Counted from the first letter of the stretch, positions 34,328 to 45,664 are shown. The stretch is 64,000 nucleotides of DNA from Sclerotinia nivalis (GCA_029531795.1 JAPEIS010000006.1:2790001-2854000), one strand, 5' to 3'. The notes: generated by a model not told the origin, from the letters alone. Numbers and translations are program-made.

Positions 34328-36025
34328 TTTGAATATCGTATGTGCTGTATCTAAGTAGAGAAGTCGTCAATTTTAAGAACGTCTGGCTCAGCCAGCAACT
34401 GTCAAAGTTTCTCAAACACAACGCTGTTGCGTCAACTGGTGGAGGTCTGGGGAATTAGAGGGAGTCGATATGGGATGAAAATAATAGAAAAATGGATCGA
34501 GGGGGAAGATCTATTACTATATACTTGTTAATCAGTCCCCCATCCTTTGTCTTAGAAACTCAGTGGGTCAGCTATCTTCCAATTGCAGGAAGGTAGACTC
34601 CACATTTCCACATGTTTAATCTTCCAACGTTCGGAATGACAGTATTAGGAAACCCGCATGAAATGTAAAAACTAGTTATTCAAGTAAACAGCCTGCAGGG
34701 AAAATGTCAGTCTTGGAGACCCTTCTTACAGGGAATTTCAAAACTCGTTGGTTGTTGGATCACGATGTCTTGCACTATTTTTCTTGTGGAGCACCCAAGC
34801 ATTGGGCTTGGGATCTGCATCCGAATCATGAGTAGGAAAGACCCATGAAGAAAGCGGTGACGGAATCATCAAAGTTTCGAGAATATATACAATGATATGA
34901 TTGGATGATATTGGCCAAATTCAATGAATCGACCATACCAACGGCATTTGCGTAATGAGCTGCAAATTCTGTGTAGGGGTACGAAAAGAGAATCAAATAG
35001 ATCCACAACAGACGTCACGGGCTGGCTAAAAGCTGCGTGGGGTTTCAAGGTTAAATATGGGATTGAGGAGATTGTGCTTATGAGAAGTGGGACATCTTAA
35101 TCTTCGGAGTGGAGAGGTTAGCATGGAAAAATAGAACTTGTGATATCTAGAGGCTCGTCACTCATTGAGATATGAAATTCCCCATTGTTTTGCCAGTCAA
35201 ATACAAACATGAATAATAACAATAGGTAGTTTGACCGGAGTAGGTTGGAAGTAAGGTTGCTGAAAGACGGAAGGCTTTTTGACTTCAAGGCTTATCCGGT
35301 ACCCAGGCTAGTGAACTGCTGGCCCGAAAATCAACATTATCTTGGCCTACCTCGGTAAGTACTTGCTTGGCATTCGTCTATCTAAATTTTCTAATTCCAA
35401 CATATGCCAAGTCGAGGCAAGTATCTTTGAACGAAAATATTTTCATCAAGCGCGCAAACCATGGTTTCAGTAATTAATGACGGTGATCTACTTCCAGAAA
35501 AATCCTCACGTTATTCCAACCAAAATTTTACGAAAAATAGATGCAACATAACGTCATAGAGAAGTTCCCAGGCCAAAATAGACCGAGGGAGATCCGAGAT
35601 AGATTGGATCTTTTGGGTGAAGGACCCTGCAGCGGAAAAGCTCATAGGCGGAGGAAGGATTCGTTGGGTGGCTGGCGCGAGGGTGGTTATATTTTTGGGA
35701 GGCGACGGGGACGAGTAAGGTGATGAGGAGAAAGAAAATTTGTGGGAAGTGTTCCGATGTTGTGGATTTAAAGTGGTTTTGTGGATTTCATGGGGTCAAC
35801 TCGACAAACTGGAGCAATGGAGTTGCTAACAAACGTGTATTGGTTCCACTGTGGGTGAAAGGGCCCAACTTTCCTGAAGGCTGAAGCAATTATTTTCCCA
35901 TCATCAAGGCCGAAGATAATGCGTTGATATGAACTCTAATGCATTTACGGAGAAGCACGACTCACATGTTGTCCGTATCGATAGCGTATCATTGCAGATA
36001 AACGCACATTGTATGTGAGACCAAA

Positions 36026-36057
36026 ACGCAGACGAATATGGTAACATTCGTCTGCGT
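36026..36057. repeat. Perfect hairpin, 12-base arms
   Basis: ACGCAGACGAAT at 36026-36037 pairs perfectly with ATTCGTCTGCGT at 36046-36057 around an 8-base loop. No T-run follows on either strand, and fungi do not use intrinsic terminators, so its role is unclear. Confidence 0.8.
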
Positions 36058-36154
36058 ATTTAACCGATACGAACGGCGGAAAAAGCATGAATGGAGGAAA
36101 AACGAAGGAAAGCAACGAGGTATGATTTTGGCAGATATCATTCCATTGCTGCGT

Positions 36155-36203
36155 TGAACCCTGATGTTGACCCTGATGTTGACCCTGATGTTGACCCTGA
36201 TGT
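36155..36203. repeat. 12-base tandem repeat, about four units
   Basis: The unit TGACCCTGATGT is repeated about four times with little change. Both strands stay open across it (Asp-Val-Asp-Pro on plus, Ile-Arg-Val-Asn type on minus), a by-product of a repeat length divisible by three. Confidence 0.75.
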
Positions 36204-37503
36204 ACATAGTTGGCTGCTAGTTTTTCCGACTGCCCTTGTTGGTGAAACGCGGAAAGATGGAGGAGTTTGGTGGAGAATGGAGACATTGCGTGGAGATGCT
36301 GGGTCCTCCACACCCTTGAAGTTACATTCAACTTCCCCAATCACAGACCACCAAATCACTAGTTTGATAACTCCGAAAAGCGTGACTGGGTTCATCCACA
36401 TGTATCCTGGTAAATCGTCTCATTATTATCTGCCTTCGGGACTGCAGCACATGCGTTGTAGGCGATGACAAATATTCTTTGACCCGCGATTTAGTGACAA
36501 TATCCGAATTTGAGCGTCTAACCTGGTATTGGCGTCCTACTCGGTGCGTAGTATTGTCGATCACAATCATGTGTCCAGGATGTCTATCCTCAAGCGGTAA
36601 ACCCCAAACAAGCATCGTATTTTGTTCACGTCAGCTCTAGCCTCCATTCACATGCTTGAGAGTTGAGACATGCTTATGTCAAAGATCGAGTATACAATAT
36701 AATGAGGAGCGGTCTGCGGCCTGCCGTCCATGAGATAAAATTGGGGGCGCTGCGTATCTCCAACATTCGTCAAAACGGAAAATTCGGCATAGATGAATAC
36801 CACAGTACAAACGGAGTATAAAGCTCTGAAGGCATCAATAATCTCATCCCCTTTCACGGTAAAAATTCCTAGAACAGCAACTGAGACCGGGGCAGCTCGA
36901 AAAGTTGGAGAGATGGGGAACGGACTATTTCGTCTCCGGGTTAAAATGGTGGAGAATCAGCTCAGAAAACGAGATGATGAAGTCATGGTCTGACTGCATT
37001 GCCGTCCTCGCATTTATTGTTCGAGGAGGTAATACGCGATGGATTCGTGAGGATACCGCGCACTGCCGCGACGGCTTGCTAAATCTCGACCAAATTCAGC
37101 AGCGCAAAACTGAAAACCAAACCATATATGGTTCTCGCACTCTTGGGAGAGTAGCTTTTCACTGGAAATTAAGAATGGTTTGGATGAAATTATGGGTATT
37201 CTGTCAGCCAAGGATCAGGCCGCGCATTTGAGTTGTCAGATGCGAGTGATCGAGTTGATCATTTCTAAACGCAGCGGTTGTCAGCCATCAACAAACAAAT
37301 CTCTCATTGAAGGATCAACTGCTGAGAAATCTAATTGTGGACCCTAGAGAAAGCAAGATTGAAAAACAATCGGTGGTAAAAAGATTCATATTGTATGGTG
37401 GAGTTTAAAGGGGAAGGCTTTTAAGTTACCTAACTAAATCCGAACAGGCAATCCGCTAAATCACATCTCACTCCTACCACAACTCGAGCATTTACACAGC
37501 ACT

Positions 37504-39209
37504 TTACTTCCCCGCTGCTGTATCTGTTCGATCCTCCAAACCACCTCCACCGCCTAGAAGCTTTTCAGCCAATTCCTCTGCCCTCTGCCTCGCTGCCATA
37601 TTCTGCCTCTCAATCTTACTTTCTGTTGCGAGACACTTATATTTCCCCTCCCGTTTAGCTCTTTTCTTGCATAATATCCTAAGTTCCTCTCGATCCGCTC
37701 TCTCGTTGAATGAAAGCGTTTTCTCCCTTGTATTTATCTCATTTTCGCCTTTGGTATCAGTAGGTTCATCAGCCCAAGCGATCGCCTTGTCCTTTCCTTT
37801 TCCATCCCGCTTCAATATGCCTTTTAGCCCAGCTTGCTCATCCTTCCTTGCAGCTTCGACCTCTTCTTTATATTTCGATTTCTGCTTTTCGAACTTGGCA
37901 TTGGCTATTTCGCGTTGAGTACGAACTTTCCATTGAGCTGGACTTTCGTTTGGTAATAGGCGTGAATCTCGAATGGCCGGCACTGGGAAAATAATGGGCT
38001 GAGGTTTTACTACTTTCAGAACCAAGGGAGACATCGGAGGTATTTGAATATTCGCTCCAGGCGAAAAGACGAAAGGCCGCTTCCCTGCTTCTTGTGCTAG
38101 TCGGAAGGTCTCCACTGGCACATCTTTTCGTAGAACATCGTTCGCATGCTTGTGTCCTTGATGAAGTGGCGGTGATTCGGGAGCTAATGTTCTTCTGGTG
38201 GATCGTAGCGGATCTTCAGCAGCGCGCTCTTGCTTTCTTTTATGTGCCTGAGAGTGTGGAGAAGTATCTCTTGCCGCGCGGGCTCTTCTTCTTTCTCGCT
38301 CCTCTGATACCGGCGACCCATTTCCATATTCATTTCCACCACGGCGCCTAGATTCTGTTTCAGCTTCTACCAGGAGCGGTGGTGCATGTCCTGATCTGGG
38401 ATATGCAAGAGAATGTTCGTCTCGGACTCGCGAGTCTTCATTTATGTATTTGACTCCCCCCTCTGTCGTGCCATTCCGAGCCCCATCTCCATTTACAAAA
38501 TCCATAAACTGTTCTGCGCCTTTCAATGCTACCCCTTCAGCAGCCGCTATGGCCCGATTGACACTTCTCAGCAAATTATTCCGCGTGCTTTCGTCATTCT
38601 GTCTTACTGCGATTCGATGCCCTCCGCTTATGGCCCATTCCTTATTTAGTTTCCTTCGTGATTCAGCCAGTTGGGTTATGCCTTTGGGTGGTGGTTTCTT
38701 CTTATCCACTTTTGGTGCAATTCCGCCATTTCTGACGTCTTTATTAATAGCTGCCTCTCCGAGAACATCTTCATCACGCTCAATATTATGATTAATCCTC
38801 TCATTATTGCCGTCGGCATCAGGTACAGTATCATACTTATTCTTCGCTTTGTTTTCTCTCCAGTCTTTCAAAGCGCGCTCTTGCCATCGAGCATCCACTT
38901 GCTCTTTCGCAGCTCGACGACGGCCCTCCATTTCCAAGGTTTCTTTTTCACGTTGAAGATCTCGTAATTTGATTTTTGTTTCTCGCACGTATATGTAAGT
39001 TCTTCTTTCGACTTTGGTGTTTCGTGCTCTGGATGTATTTCTGGAGTCTTTGGAAAATGATTATCTGTAACAAGAATAGCGCTAGGTGACACAGGTGGGC
39101 TATCTCGTGGGGTGTTGTGAGGAGCCTGAGATCCTGGATCCTCTGTGTCTGGGCTGGGATCGCGCTCAAAGATTACACCATCGGCTGAGGAGTTGCGACA
39201 AAAATTGCT
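37504..39209 (-). CDS. Charged coiled-coil protein with disturbed 5' end
   Basis: The main frame runs 37504-38988 (about 494 codons) and begins without an ATG (VRETKIKLRDLQREKETLEME). It is rich in Lys/Glu/Arg coiled coil, with IPPMSPLVLKVVKPQPIIFP and PNESPAQWKVRTQREIANAK in the middle and a KKRAKREGKYKCLATESK block near the end. Upstream, 38990-39209 reads a coding-like Asp/Pro-rich N-terminus in a frame offset by one base (ADGVIFERDPSPDTEDPGS, NHFPKTPEIHPEHETPKSKEE), also without an ATG. So either an intron and a far upstream exon were lost to me, or a one-base frameshift plus loss of the start has inactivated the gene. The AT-rich transposon zone begins about 80 bases upstream. Family not recognised. 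Confidence 0.5.
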
Positions 39210-39289
39210 TCAGCAGATCTTTGAGTACAACACTGACAAAAACACACCACCGGATCTAAGAATACACGTCACAGGTCTTACACTAGAGG

Positions 39290-40245
39290 AAGGTGCACGT
39301 TGCGAAATGGGCTAGTTGATACCGAAATAGGCAAGAGTAAAGGTATTCACAAATGAGTTAGATGTATTTACGAATGAATTAAGTTTATACAAAATAAATA
39401 TATATAATATCACAAGTTCATTGCGAAATAGATTAGTATATATACTAATAAAATTCTTTAAATGTATCAATTCGCTATCGTTTGCTTTTTCTATATAAGA
39501 ATGAAGTTACAACTTCGTTATTATCTTCATTTTCAACCTTATTATTGCTATTCCCATCTTCATTATCTTTCTTTTCTTTCAATAATATTGCCTTTTCCAT
39601 TTGTAATACGAAAGTAATAAAATATCTATAATCAAAATCATTATCAATATAACAATAAACCGAACATTTTTACTTATTCTTGAAGCAATTGTATCGATTA
39701 GTACAATATTTAATTTTATATTTGTATAATATCGGTACTCTTATTGTTGTTAATACTTTCTTTGCTACAATACTAATAAGAATAAGAATACTGGGGTTAT
39801 TAATAGTAGTACTATTAACAATAAAAAGGGGTATTTTATTAAGCTCTAGAATAGACACCAATGTTTTAAAGATATCATCTGAATATTATATGAAAAAGAT
39901 TCGAAACTTGAGTTAGAAGCTTGATTTTGAACTTGGACAACGATATTGATCGATATTTTGAATAATAGAATGAATGATATAATATATTGAAGTAAAGATG
40001 GTTGAAAATACGGTAAGACTTCATTAAATTGAAATGGTGTGGATACCTAGGGTATTTGCGATTATACTAGCTCATTTGCGAATAGCCTCATTTTTATTTG
40101 AACGGAATACATTGGGCAATGAGCTAGCTTATTTCAAAATTAAGTTTATTGGTGAATAAATTAGGGTGTTGATCAATGAGCTAGTCTATTTCGGAATCAA
40201 CGTAATTTATTTCGGAATGAGAATATTGCGCTATGTCCCGTAACA
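39290..40245. mobile_element. Probable non-autonomous DNA element with inverted subterminal words
   Basis: The left side has TTGCGAAATGGGCTAG and CATTGCGAAATAGATTAG. The right side has the inverse forms CAATGAGCTAGTCTATTTCG and CAATGAGCTAGCTTATTTC. The right border is TATTGCGCTATGTCCCGTAA plus CA, the fragment shared with 28131-28192. The interior is AT-rich and non-coding. The left border is not exact: the TGTTACGGG form expected there is not visible, so the element may be truncated or decayed. Confidence 0.45.
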
Positions 40246-41029
40246 ATTGTAGTTCATACTATTAGATATTCTGAATGTTCAAGAACAAGATATGATCAGT
40301 ATTGCAATGTCTTGATTACACAGAAGCTAAGATTTCTCTATCTTGCTCGTCCCTAATTTTTGAACATCTGTACAATCTCAATTCTAATTACCTACGTCTC
40401 TACACTCTCCCTTCGAGTCTCGACACACATTTTATCAACTATTTCAACACCGCAAGCTGCAACGAGAACTTCCTTTTAAGGAGAACAAATAACAAAGACC
40501 ATCTTACTTCAACCAATATGCGCTGCCATGCATGCTACATTGGTACCGAGGAGGTAGAAAAGTTCCTATACTTGGAAAGTATCATGGATGTAAGTTCGGA
40601 TCGTTCAACTGCACGTTGAGCGGAGTCTTCTCATTTTCTGTGGAAGATGCCGAATTGTTCATGATGGTATGCTTCAATACCTTGAACGACATGAGCGAAA
40701 GGAACGGAGGGGCAAATTTGTCCCTAGCGCGAGTCGTTTCACAATCGAGCCTACTGTTCTGTTTGACAAAGTAAGATCATTATATATGTATGTACATAAT
40801 ACTCGGTAATGCGTTGTCCACGGATACATTTGGGGATGAACGAAGGCTGATCAACTGATATAGATCCCAATATGAACAAAGCTACATTACTACATTTCAT
40901 TCCATATCATTGTGAATCTTGATTTGAATAGTGCACTAACTATATTGAATATCATGAAGAGAAAAGTGCTAATTCATCAGAATTGCCATTGCCATGTCTT
41001 CTTCTTGATATCACACAATATATGCAGGG
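40246..41029 (+). other. Possible upstream part of the broken HET gene
   Basis: Base composition here is nearer to genic than in the flanking AT-rich DNA. Open frames at 40302-40619 (with MRCHACYIGTEEVEKF) and 40532-40774 (VEDAELFMMVCFNTLNDMSE) look coding in part but are in different frames. They may be remains of the N-terminal half of the HET-domain gene that follows. No domain can be named. Confidence 0.3.
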
Positions 41030-41330
41030 AGCCAAATCTTCTGGTGGAATCGGAAACCATTGATGGAATTCGTCAAATTGAGTATACGGCCTTAAGTCAT
41101 TGTTGGAGATCCGCTAAAATTACGCAAACAGGTTCAGCCAATTATGATGAACACATCAATGGTACGAAGTCTCAACGCTTCCTAGGGCCTTTCAGGATGT
41201 ATTGCTCTCACCAATGGAATGAACATGCGGTATATATGGATAGATTCTCTGTGTATTATACAGGATGACAAAGCCGGTCGGGAGCAAGAATTAGCATTGA
41301 TGTATTACGAGGTTTGCCTTCTAGATCATG
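41030..41330 (+). pseudogene. HET (heterokaryon incompatibility) domain gene fragment
   Basis: Three frames together give the hallmark HET motifs: IEYTALSHCWRSAKITQTGS (41075 on), then STLPRAFQDV, then IALTNGMNMRYIWIDSLCII followed by QDDKAGREQELALMYYEV. The frame changes near 41165 and again near 41199, the second fitting one lost base between GAT-GT and ATT. In the first motif Arg replaces the usual Gly of CWG. Sequence stops resembling the family at about 41330, where AT-rich transposon DNA begins. HET proteins trigger cell death on fusion of unlike strains; this copy cannot make an intact domain. Confidence 0.75.
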
Positions 41331-42828
41331 TAGAAGCGTTTTAGGCTTTCGAGATGGTTTATAATTAAGTGTCAAATAGGGATTCAAATAACTGTAATAA
41401 TGTTTGTAATTCGTAATTAATAGTAGAGTGTATTAAATGATTGATTTTGAGTATGAAGTTTTATAATAAGGAAACCTATTCTGATTATATAGATCTTTGT
41501 ATTTTGTGTAATCTTTATTTTGGAGTGATGAAGTTGAGAAGTGAAGGTTAAGGTTTGCTTTTTTGTTTTTTCGTTTTTTTATATGATTTTTTGTTATATG
41601 ATATCAAGTTTATGAAGTTTCGATATAATATTATTTCTTTTTTAGTTTAGTATTTGCTTTAAATGTTTATATATTAATATGTTTTCAATAAGAATGATTA
41701 TGATGATTACAATTTTAATCTTTTCAATATGTCAACAAAACGAAAGGCTTTTGATTTCGAATAATTTGTTATTAAAAAGAAAGCTAGTCAATATTAAACC
41801 TTTGTTTATTTTATCGAGGATATTGGAAGTACTATAGATTCTTGTTTTTATTATATTAAGGAGAATCGTTAATGTATTATTAATGTTTGTTTATTAGATT
41901 GATATTCCGAATGTATTTGTATATGGATTATTTGTGATGCGAAGATTACTTTGGTTGAGGTTTGGGATTGTGAAATCCTTTTGGAAAGTGATTAGAAGTC
42001 AATTGTTAAGTAATATAAGATATTGAAAGTTGAAAAGGAATAATCGATGATTAAAATCCTTTATTTGCGAAAACAACAATGATTGTTTGATGAATATAAA
42101 TTCGAAATGTTTTGATGTAGTTTAAAATATCTAGATGAATTAGATGTTATGAAAAAAAAAAAAGATTAGAAAAAGAGTATATAGAGAGATCGAATCTTGA
42201 TTTATCAGTTTTTGTTAAAATTAATTCGTTTGTATTTGATAATTTCGATTTTTCTTCTTTTTTTCTTCTTTCGAATTCTTTTTCTTTTTTGAGTTTTTTA
42301 GATTCTTTTTGAGTAGATCCGGATATTGTTAATAAAATACTTTTATTAGTTTAGGGGTTTCGAGGATCTTTGTAGTTTTCTAAATGTTTTTTGAATATAG
42401 ATAATCCTTTTATTTGATTAAATATTTGATTATTTTATTAATATATTTGTAATCTAGTATTTTCTCAATATAATAATCCTTTTCTGGATTAATAAGTTTG
42501 ATTTTGAAGTTTGGTGTTTTTGGTATTCTTTTTGGTATTAGTTTGAGTAAAGATATATGGAATATTGAATGAATCCTTATAGTTTTTGGTAATTTTAATT
42601 TGTAATTGATAGGTTTTATTATTTTGTTGATTTTAAAGAGTTCTAGTTTTTTGTAATTTAGTTTATTGTTTGGTTTTGATATTTTTTTGAATTAGATAAA
42701 CTTTATTCTTTTTTTTTAAATATAAATTCTATATTATATGATGAGTTGTAATATGTGATTGATTTTAAAGTAATAAATTGTAGATTTAATAAAAATTATT
42801 TTTGTAGATTTTTGATTTCTTCAATATT
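41331..42828 (-). mobile_element. Ty3 chromovirus 3' part (integrase end and chromodomain), mutated
   Basis: On the minus strand 42330-42800 reads KLPKTIRIHSIFHISLLKLI, the C-terminal integrase module, then NPEKDYYIEKILDYKYINKI IKYLIK-stop-KDYLYS, a chromodomain with Trp-to-stop changes. Below 42,300 similarity fades and no LTR was found. It continues upstream past the solo LTR into 43047-43220. Confidence 0.7.
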
Positions 42829-43041
42829 TGTCACGGGGTCCCCGTATATGGTATACGGAGACCGCTCGGGTTCCGACCCATAGGAGTCGGACCTCGGATA
42901 AGTGTAGACTAGCCCCGGTCGGGGCTAGCGCTACACATAAATGTATTTAAGGAACCGTTCCTTCTATAGAAACGTAGCTCTTCGAGCTACGTCTTATCAA
43001 TAAAAGTGATTTCTGTTATCCTGTCTGCTGCCTCCGTGATA
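42829..43041 (+). repeat. Solo LTR, GC-rich, with ATATT target duplication
   Basis: TGTCACGGGG at 42829 to CCGTGATA at 43041, 213 bases, flanked by ATATT at 42824-42828 and 43042-43046. Its 3' half matches the LTR at 60416-60652 (TTTAAGGAACCG, ATAGAAACGTAG, TTATCAATAAAAGTGATTTC), so it belongs to the family of element 3. No internal element follows, so it is a solo LTR left by recombination. It holds two hairpins (42909-42928 and 42972-42992) and an AATAAA at 42999-43004. Unlike everything around it, it is not depleted in C and G. Confidence 0.9.
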
Positions 43042-43046
43042 ATATT

Positions 43047-43220
43047 CTTTATGGTTTTATTTGTATTTTTGTATTGCGATAGTGCTGATCGATATATTAC
43101 TAAATGAAATCCAAAGTTAGTATATACTGATGAGATTTTTGTTGTTTTTGTTTCTGATGAATTATATACAAATTATGTTAAAGGTAATAATTCAATTCAA
43201 TTGTTTTATTTGTAATTAAT
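43047..43220 (-). mobile_element. Ty3 integrase fragment, continuation of the 42 kb element
   Basis: The minus strand reads VRYLYCYINYK-stop-NN-stop-IELLPLT, then SSVYTNFGFHLVIYRSALS, the part of Ty3 integrases just before the GPY/chromodomain region. It is cut from the rest by the solo LTR insertion. Stops sit at Gln/Trp positions. Confidence 0.7.
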
Positions 43221-43781
43221 ATAACAGTATAGATACCGTACCAAAAAGGAGGCAGGTAATGTAACTCCAAAAAGGGTCTATATAATCACTCCAATTCAAT
43301 CTAGTTTAATAAAAAATGCGCAATTTCAATTTATCATTTTGTATCTGTTTCTATTGTGTTTATTGGTGATCTATGTAGGGATCTATAAATATTTAATATA
43401 TTATTAGTATTTCTTTGTTTGTAGATTTATATTTTATTATTTTTTCGAAAAACTATCTTTTGAATTTTCTTTTTAGGGTTGTTGATTGGTATTATAAGTT
43501 TCAATAATTCAATTATTTCAAGGAAGCAAAATAGAATTATTGTGATATAGATTTGCTATCTATGGAATTACCAATTTGTATGTAGAATCCCCGATTTTTG
43601 ATTTGTTTAAAGTATCGATTCTTTATTGTATCAAAACATCCCTTTTCAGAAATCTTAATCTAATACAGTAATTGTATTTTTAGGAATAAGTTTAGTATTG
43701 CTTTTCTATCAAAACCTTTAATCTTTCGATATCGAACTTCCTTTTGATTTCGAACCTTCGAAATATTTATACCTTTTATAA
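43221..43781. other. Unresolved junction between two retrotransposon pieces
   Basis: A short less AT-rich part (43225-43290, GGAGGCAGGTAATG, CCAAAAAGGGTC) may be LTR sequence of the gag-bearing element that follows, but I could not find borders or a target duplication. The rest is AT-rich and non-coding. Confidence 0.35.
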
Positions 43782-44974
43782 TTGAAAAGTAAAAGATTCA
43801 ATTTGGAGATTGATTCCGAAACTTATTCCAGATATCGACAAATTGTTATTTGTTTTTATCGATGTCTTTCTGATTTTGATTTACAAGAACGAATATATTA
43901 TATACCTTTTATTGAAGAATTTTTCTTTTCGATTTACAATTCTTCAGAATCCTTACAAATAAAACTTTTAAGATTCGAAATATATCTTTTATTGAATTAT
44001 CTAAAAGAATTCAATTTGTTTTTTATTATATTTTCATTTCTTTTCTTCAATCTTTCCAATTCGAATCTTCAAATTACAAGTATATCGATATTCGATGATA
44101 TTAAAGTTGAAGAGTTTTGGAACAAGATCAATATCGATTTAGTATTTGAATTTGATTATTGCAATATACTAAGCTTTGTGTAGTTAAATATAATCAAAAC
44201 TATTGTCAAACGAATTATTAGAGATTCAATTTACAAACTATTTGTTTTTTTTATTATAATTCAATTGAAATTTAAAAGGAAAATTCAAATCTAGGTTAAT
44301 AATTATACCGATTTCAAGATTATCTTTGAAGATATCGAAATAGTTATTCAGGAAAACGAATTTGTTTTCATTAAGGCTTTTCTAAATTGTTATCCTTTTT
44401 ATAATGACGAAAATATAGTTCAGAATGTAATGAATTCAATGAATTCGTTTATTCAAATTAAAAACGAAACCTTTAAGAAATATTATTTACGAATAAAGGA
44501 TATTCAATACGATATAGAATTTAAAGATATTCTTGTTTTTGAGAAAAACCTTGATATTATTAATACAATTGTTCAAAAGAAGTTAGTTTTTAATTTTGTT
44601 AAAAAGTTAATCGATTCAATTTTTTGTAATCATTTTATTTCCAATAATGTTATTTGTCGATCTTTTGCTGAAAATTATTATACAATTCAAAGTATTAAAA
44701 GAAATATGAAGTTTCAAGATTCATTTACAAATGATGAAATCGTTAAAGAATTCATAGATAATATATTCAATATTAAATTTAAAGGTTTTATCAAAGAATA
44801 AAAACTCGAAATTCTTTTCTAATAATTAAAATCGAAATATATTTTTAAAAAGGATAGTTCGGAAGGAAATTATAATTCCAATAATTTTCGAAATCAAAAT
44901 AAAGAAGGAAATAATAATTGTAATAATAATAATAATAATCGATAAAATTAGAATAATGATTTTCAGTAGATCTT
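43782..44974 (+). mobile_element. gag-like segment of an old retrotransposon
   Basis: Open stretches at 43782-44183 and 44430-44801 read AT-biased protein (ETFKKYYLRIKDIQYDIEFK, FNFVKKLIDSIFCNHFISNN) with the helical, charged look of a capsid. They are followed by an Asn-rich tail (GNYNSNNFRNQNKEGNNN) like a nucleocapsid. The segment ends where the LTR of element 2 begins at 44975; its remainder is presumably beyond the right edge of the window. No polymerase is seen, so the superfamily is uncertain. Confidence 0.45.
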
Positions 44975-45120
44975 TATCACGGTGGTGGTAGGGTGCTTTA
45001 AGATATGATGATATTTTACGAAGAAGGAAGAAGGTACTAGGAAGAGCGCCGACTATATGGGGGATGGGTGCTTTAGGCAGCTATGCAAACTAACTAGGAA
45101 CGGGTTACGAATCTGTGATA
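44975..45120 (-). repeat. 3' LTR of element 2
   Basis: Reading on the minus strand from 45120, TATCACAGATTCG to CCACCGTGATA at 44975, 146 bases. TG..CA ends have become TA..TA by C-to-T change. A purine-rich tract (GAGAAAGAAAGTAT) lies just upstream in element orientation, as expected for a polypurine tract. It is less AT-rich than the element body. Confidence 0.75.
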
Positions 45121-45664
45121 ATACTTTCTTTCTCAAAGTTTAATTTGTCTTCAAATTATTGATAGAACCTTTTTGAAAAACAACTGTTCAAATAAAATCT
45201 TGTTCAAACGCTTCAAATTCCTGAGTTGTGAGATCATCTTTCAAATTTTAAGATCATCTTAAAATTTAAGATATTATTTTCCTGTTCAAGCAAACTGTAC
45301 TTTCTTTCTTGTTGATCGTCGTAAAGTCTTTGTAAGGGCTGGAACTAATAATAGTATTGTAATGTCTGAATGATTCAAGATCTATAATAGTGATCCAGAT
45401 TTCTTGGGATATAAATAATGATAATCGATCAGGATCTTCTTATTGTCTTTTAGATCTGATATTGGTTGCCAGGTTGGTATATAATATTTCTATTTGATTT
45501 GATAATGATAATCATCTTCATTATAGTTGTCAAGTATATTTTCAAATACTTATTTCTGAATTAATTCTTCTTCTTCGTTTTCTTTTTCGAGGATTCTATC
45601 TTTTGTAGTTTTCGATTTCGATTCGTTAATTAAAGTTTGTTTTGGGAAATGAAGTTTTGGATAT

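Larger units (their letters stand above)
34328..37503. other. Large intergenic region with a hairpin and a tandem repeat
   Basis: About 3.2 kb without a convincing gene. Structure seen: a perfect hairpin at 36026-36057 and a 12-base tandem repeat at 36155-36203. Open frames at 35945-36468 on both strands are overlaid on the repeat. A plus-strand frame at 36905-37231 has no recognisable domain. The sequence is not AT-rich, so this is not mutated transposon DNA. Confidence 0.5.

Noticed and set aside
36155..36203. Possible CRISPR-like array
   Set aside because: Units are 12 bases in direct tandem with no spacers, and the genome is fungal.
35945..36468. Frames on both strands with Asp-Val-Asp-Pro or Ile-Arg-Val-Asn repeats
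   Set aside because: A 12-base tandem repeat keeps all frames free of stops; no domain and no start context.
39180..40250. tRNA gene near the transposon border
   Set aside because: No A-box and B-box pair with a cloverleaf could be found here or, by eye, elsewhere in the window.
41340..42300. LTR of the minus-strand chromovirus piece
   Set aside because: No TG..CA pair or duplication could be fixed; the sequence is too degraded.
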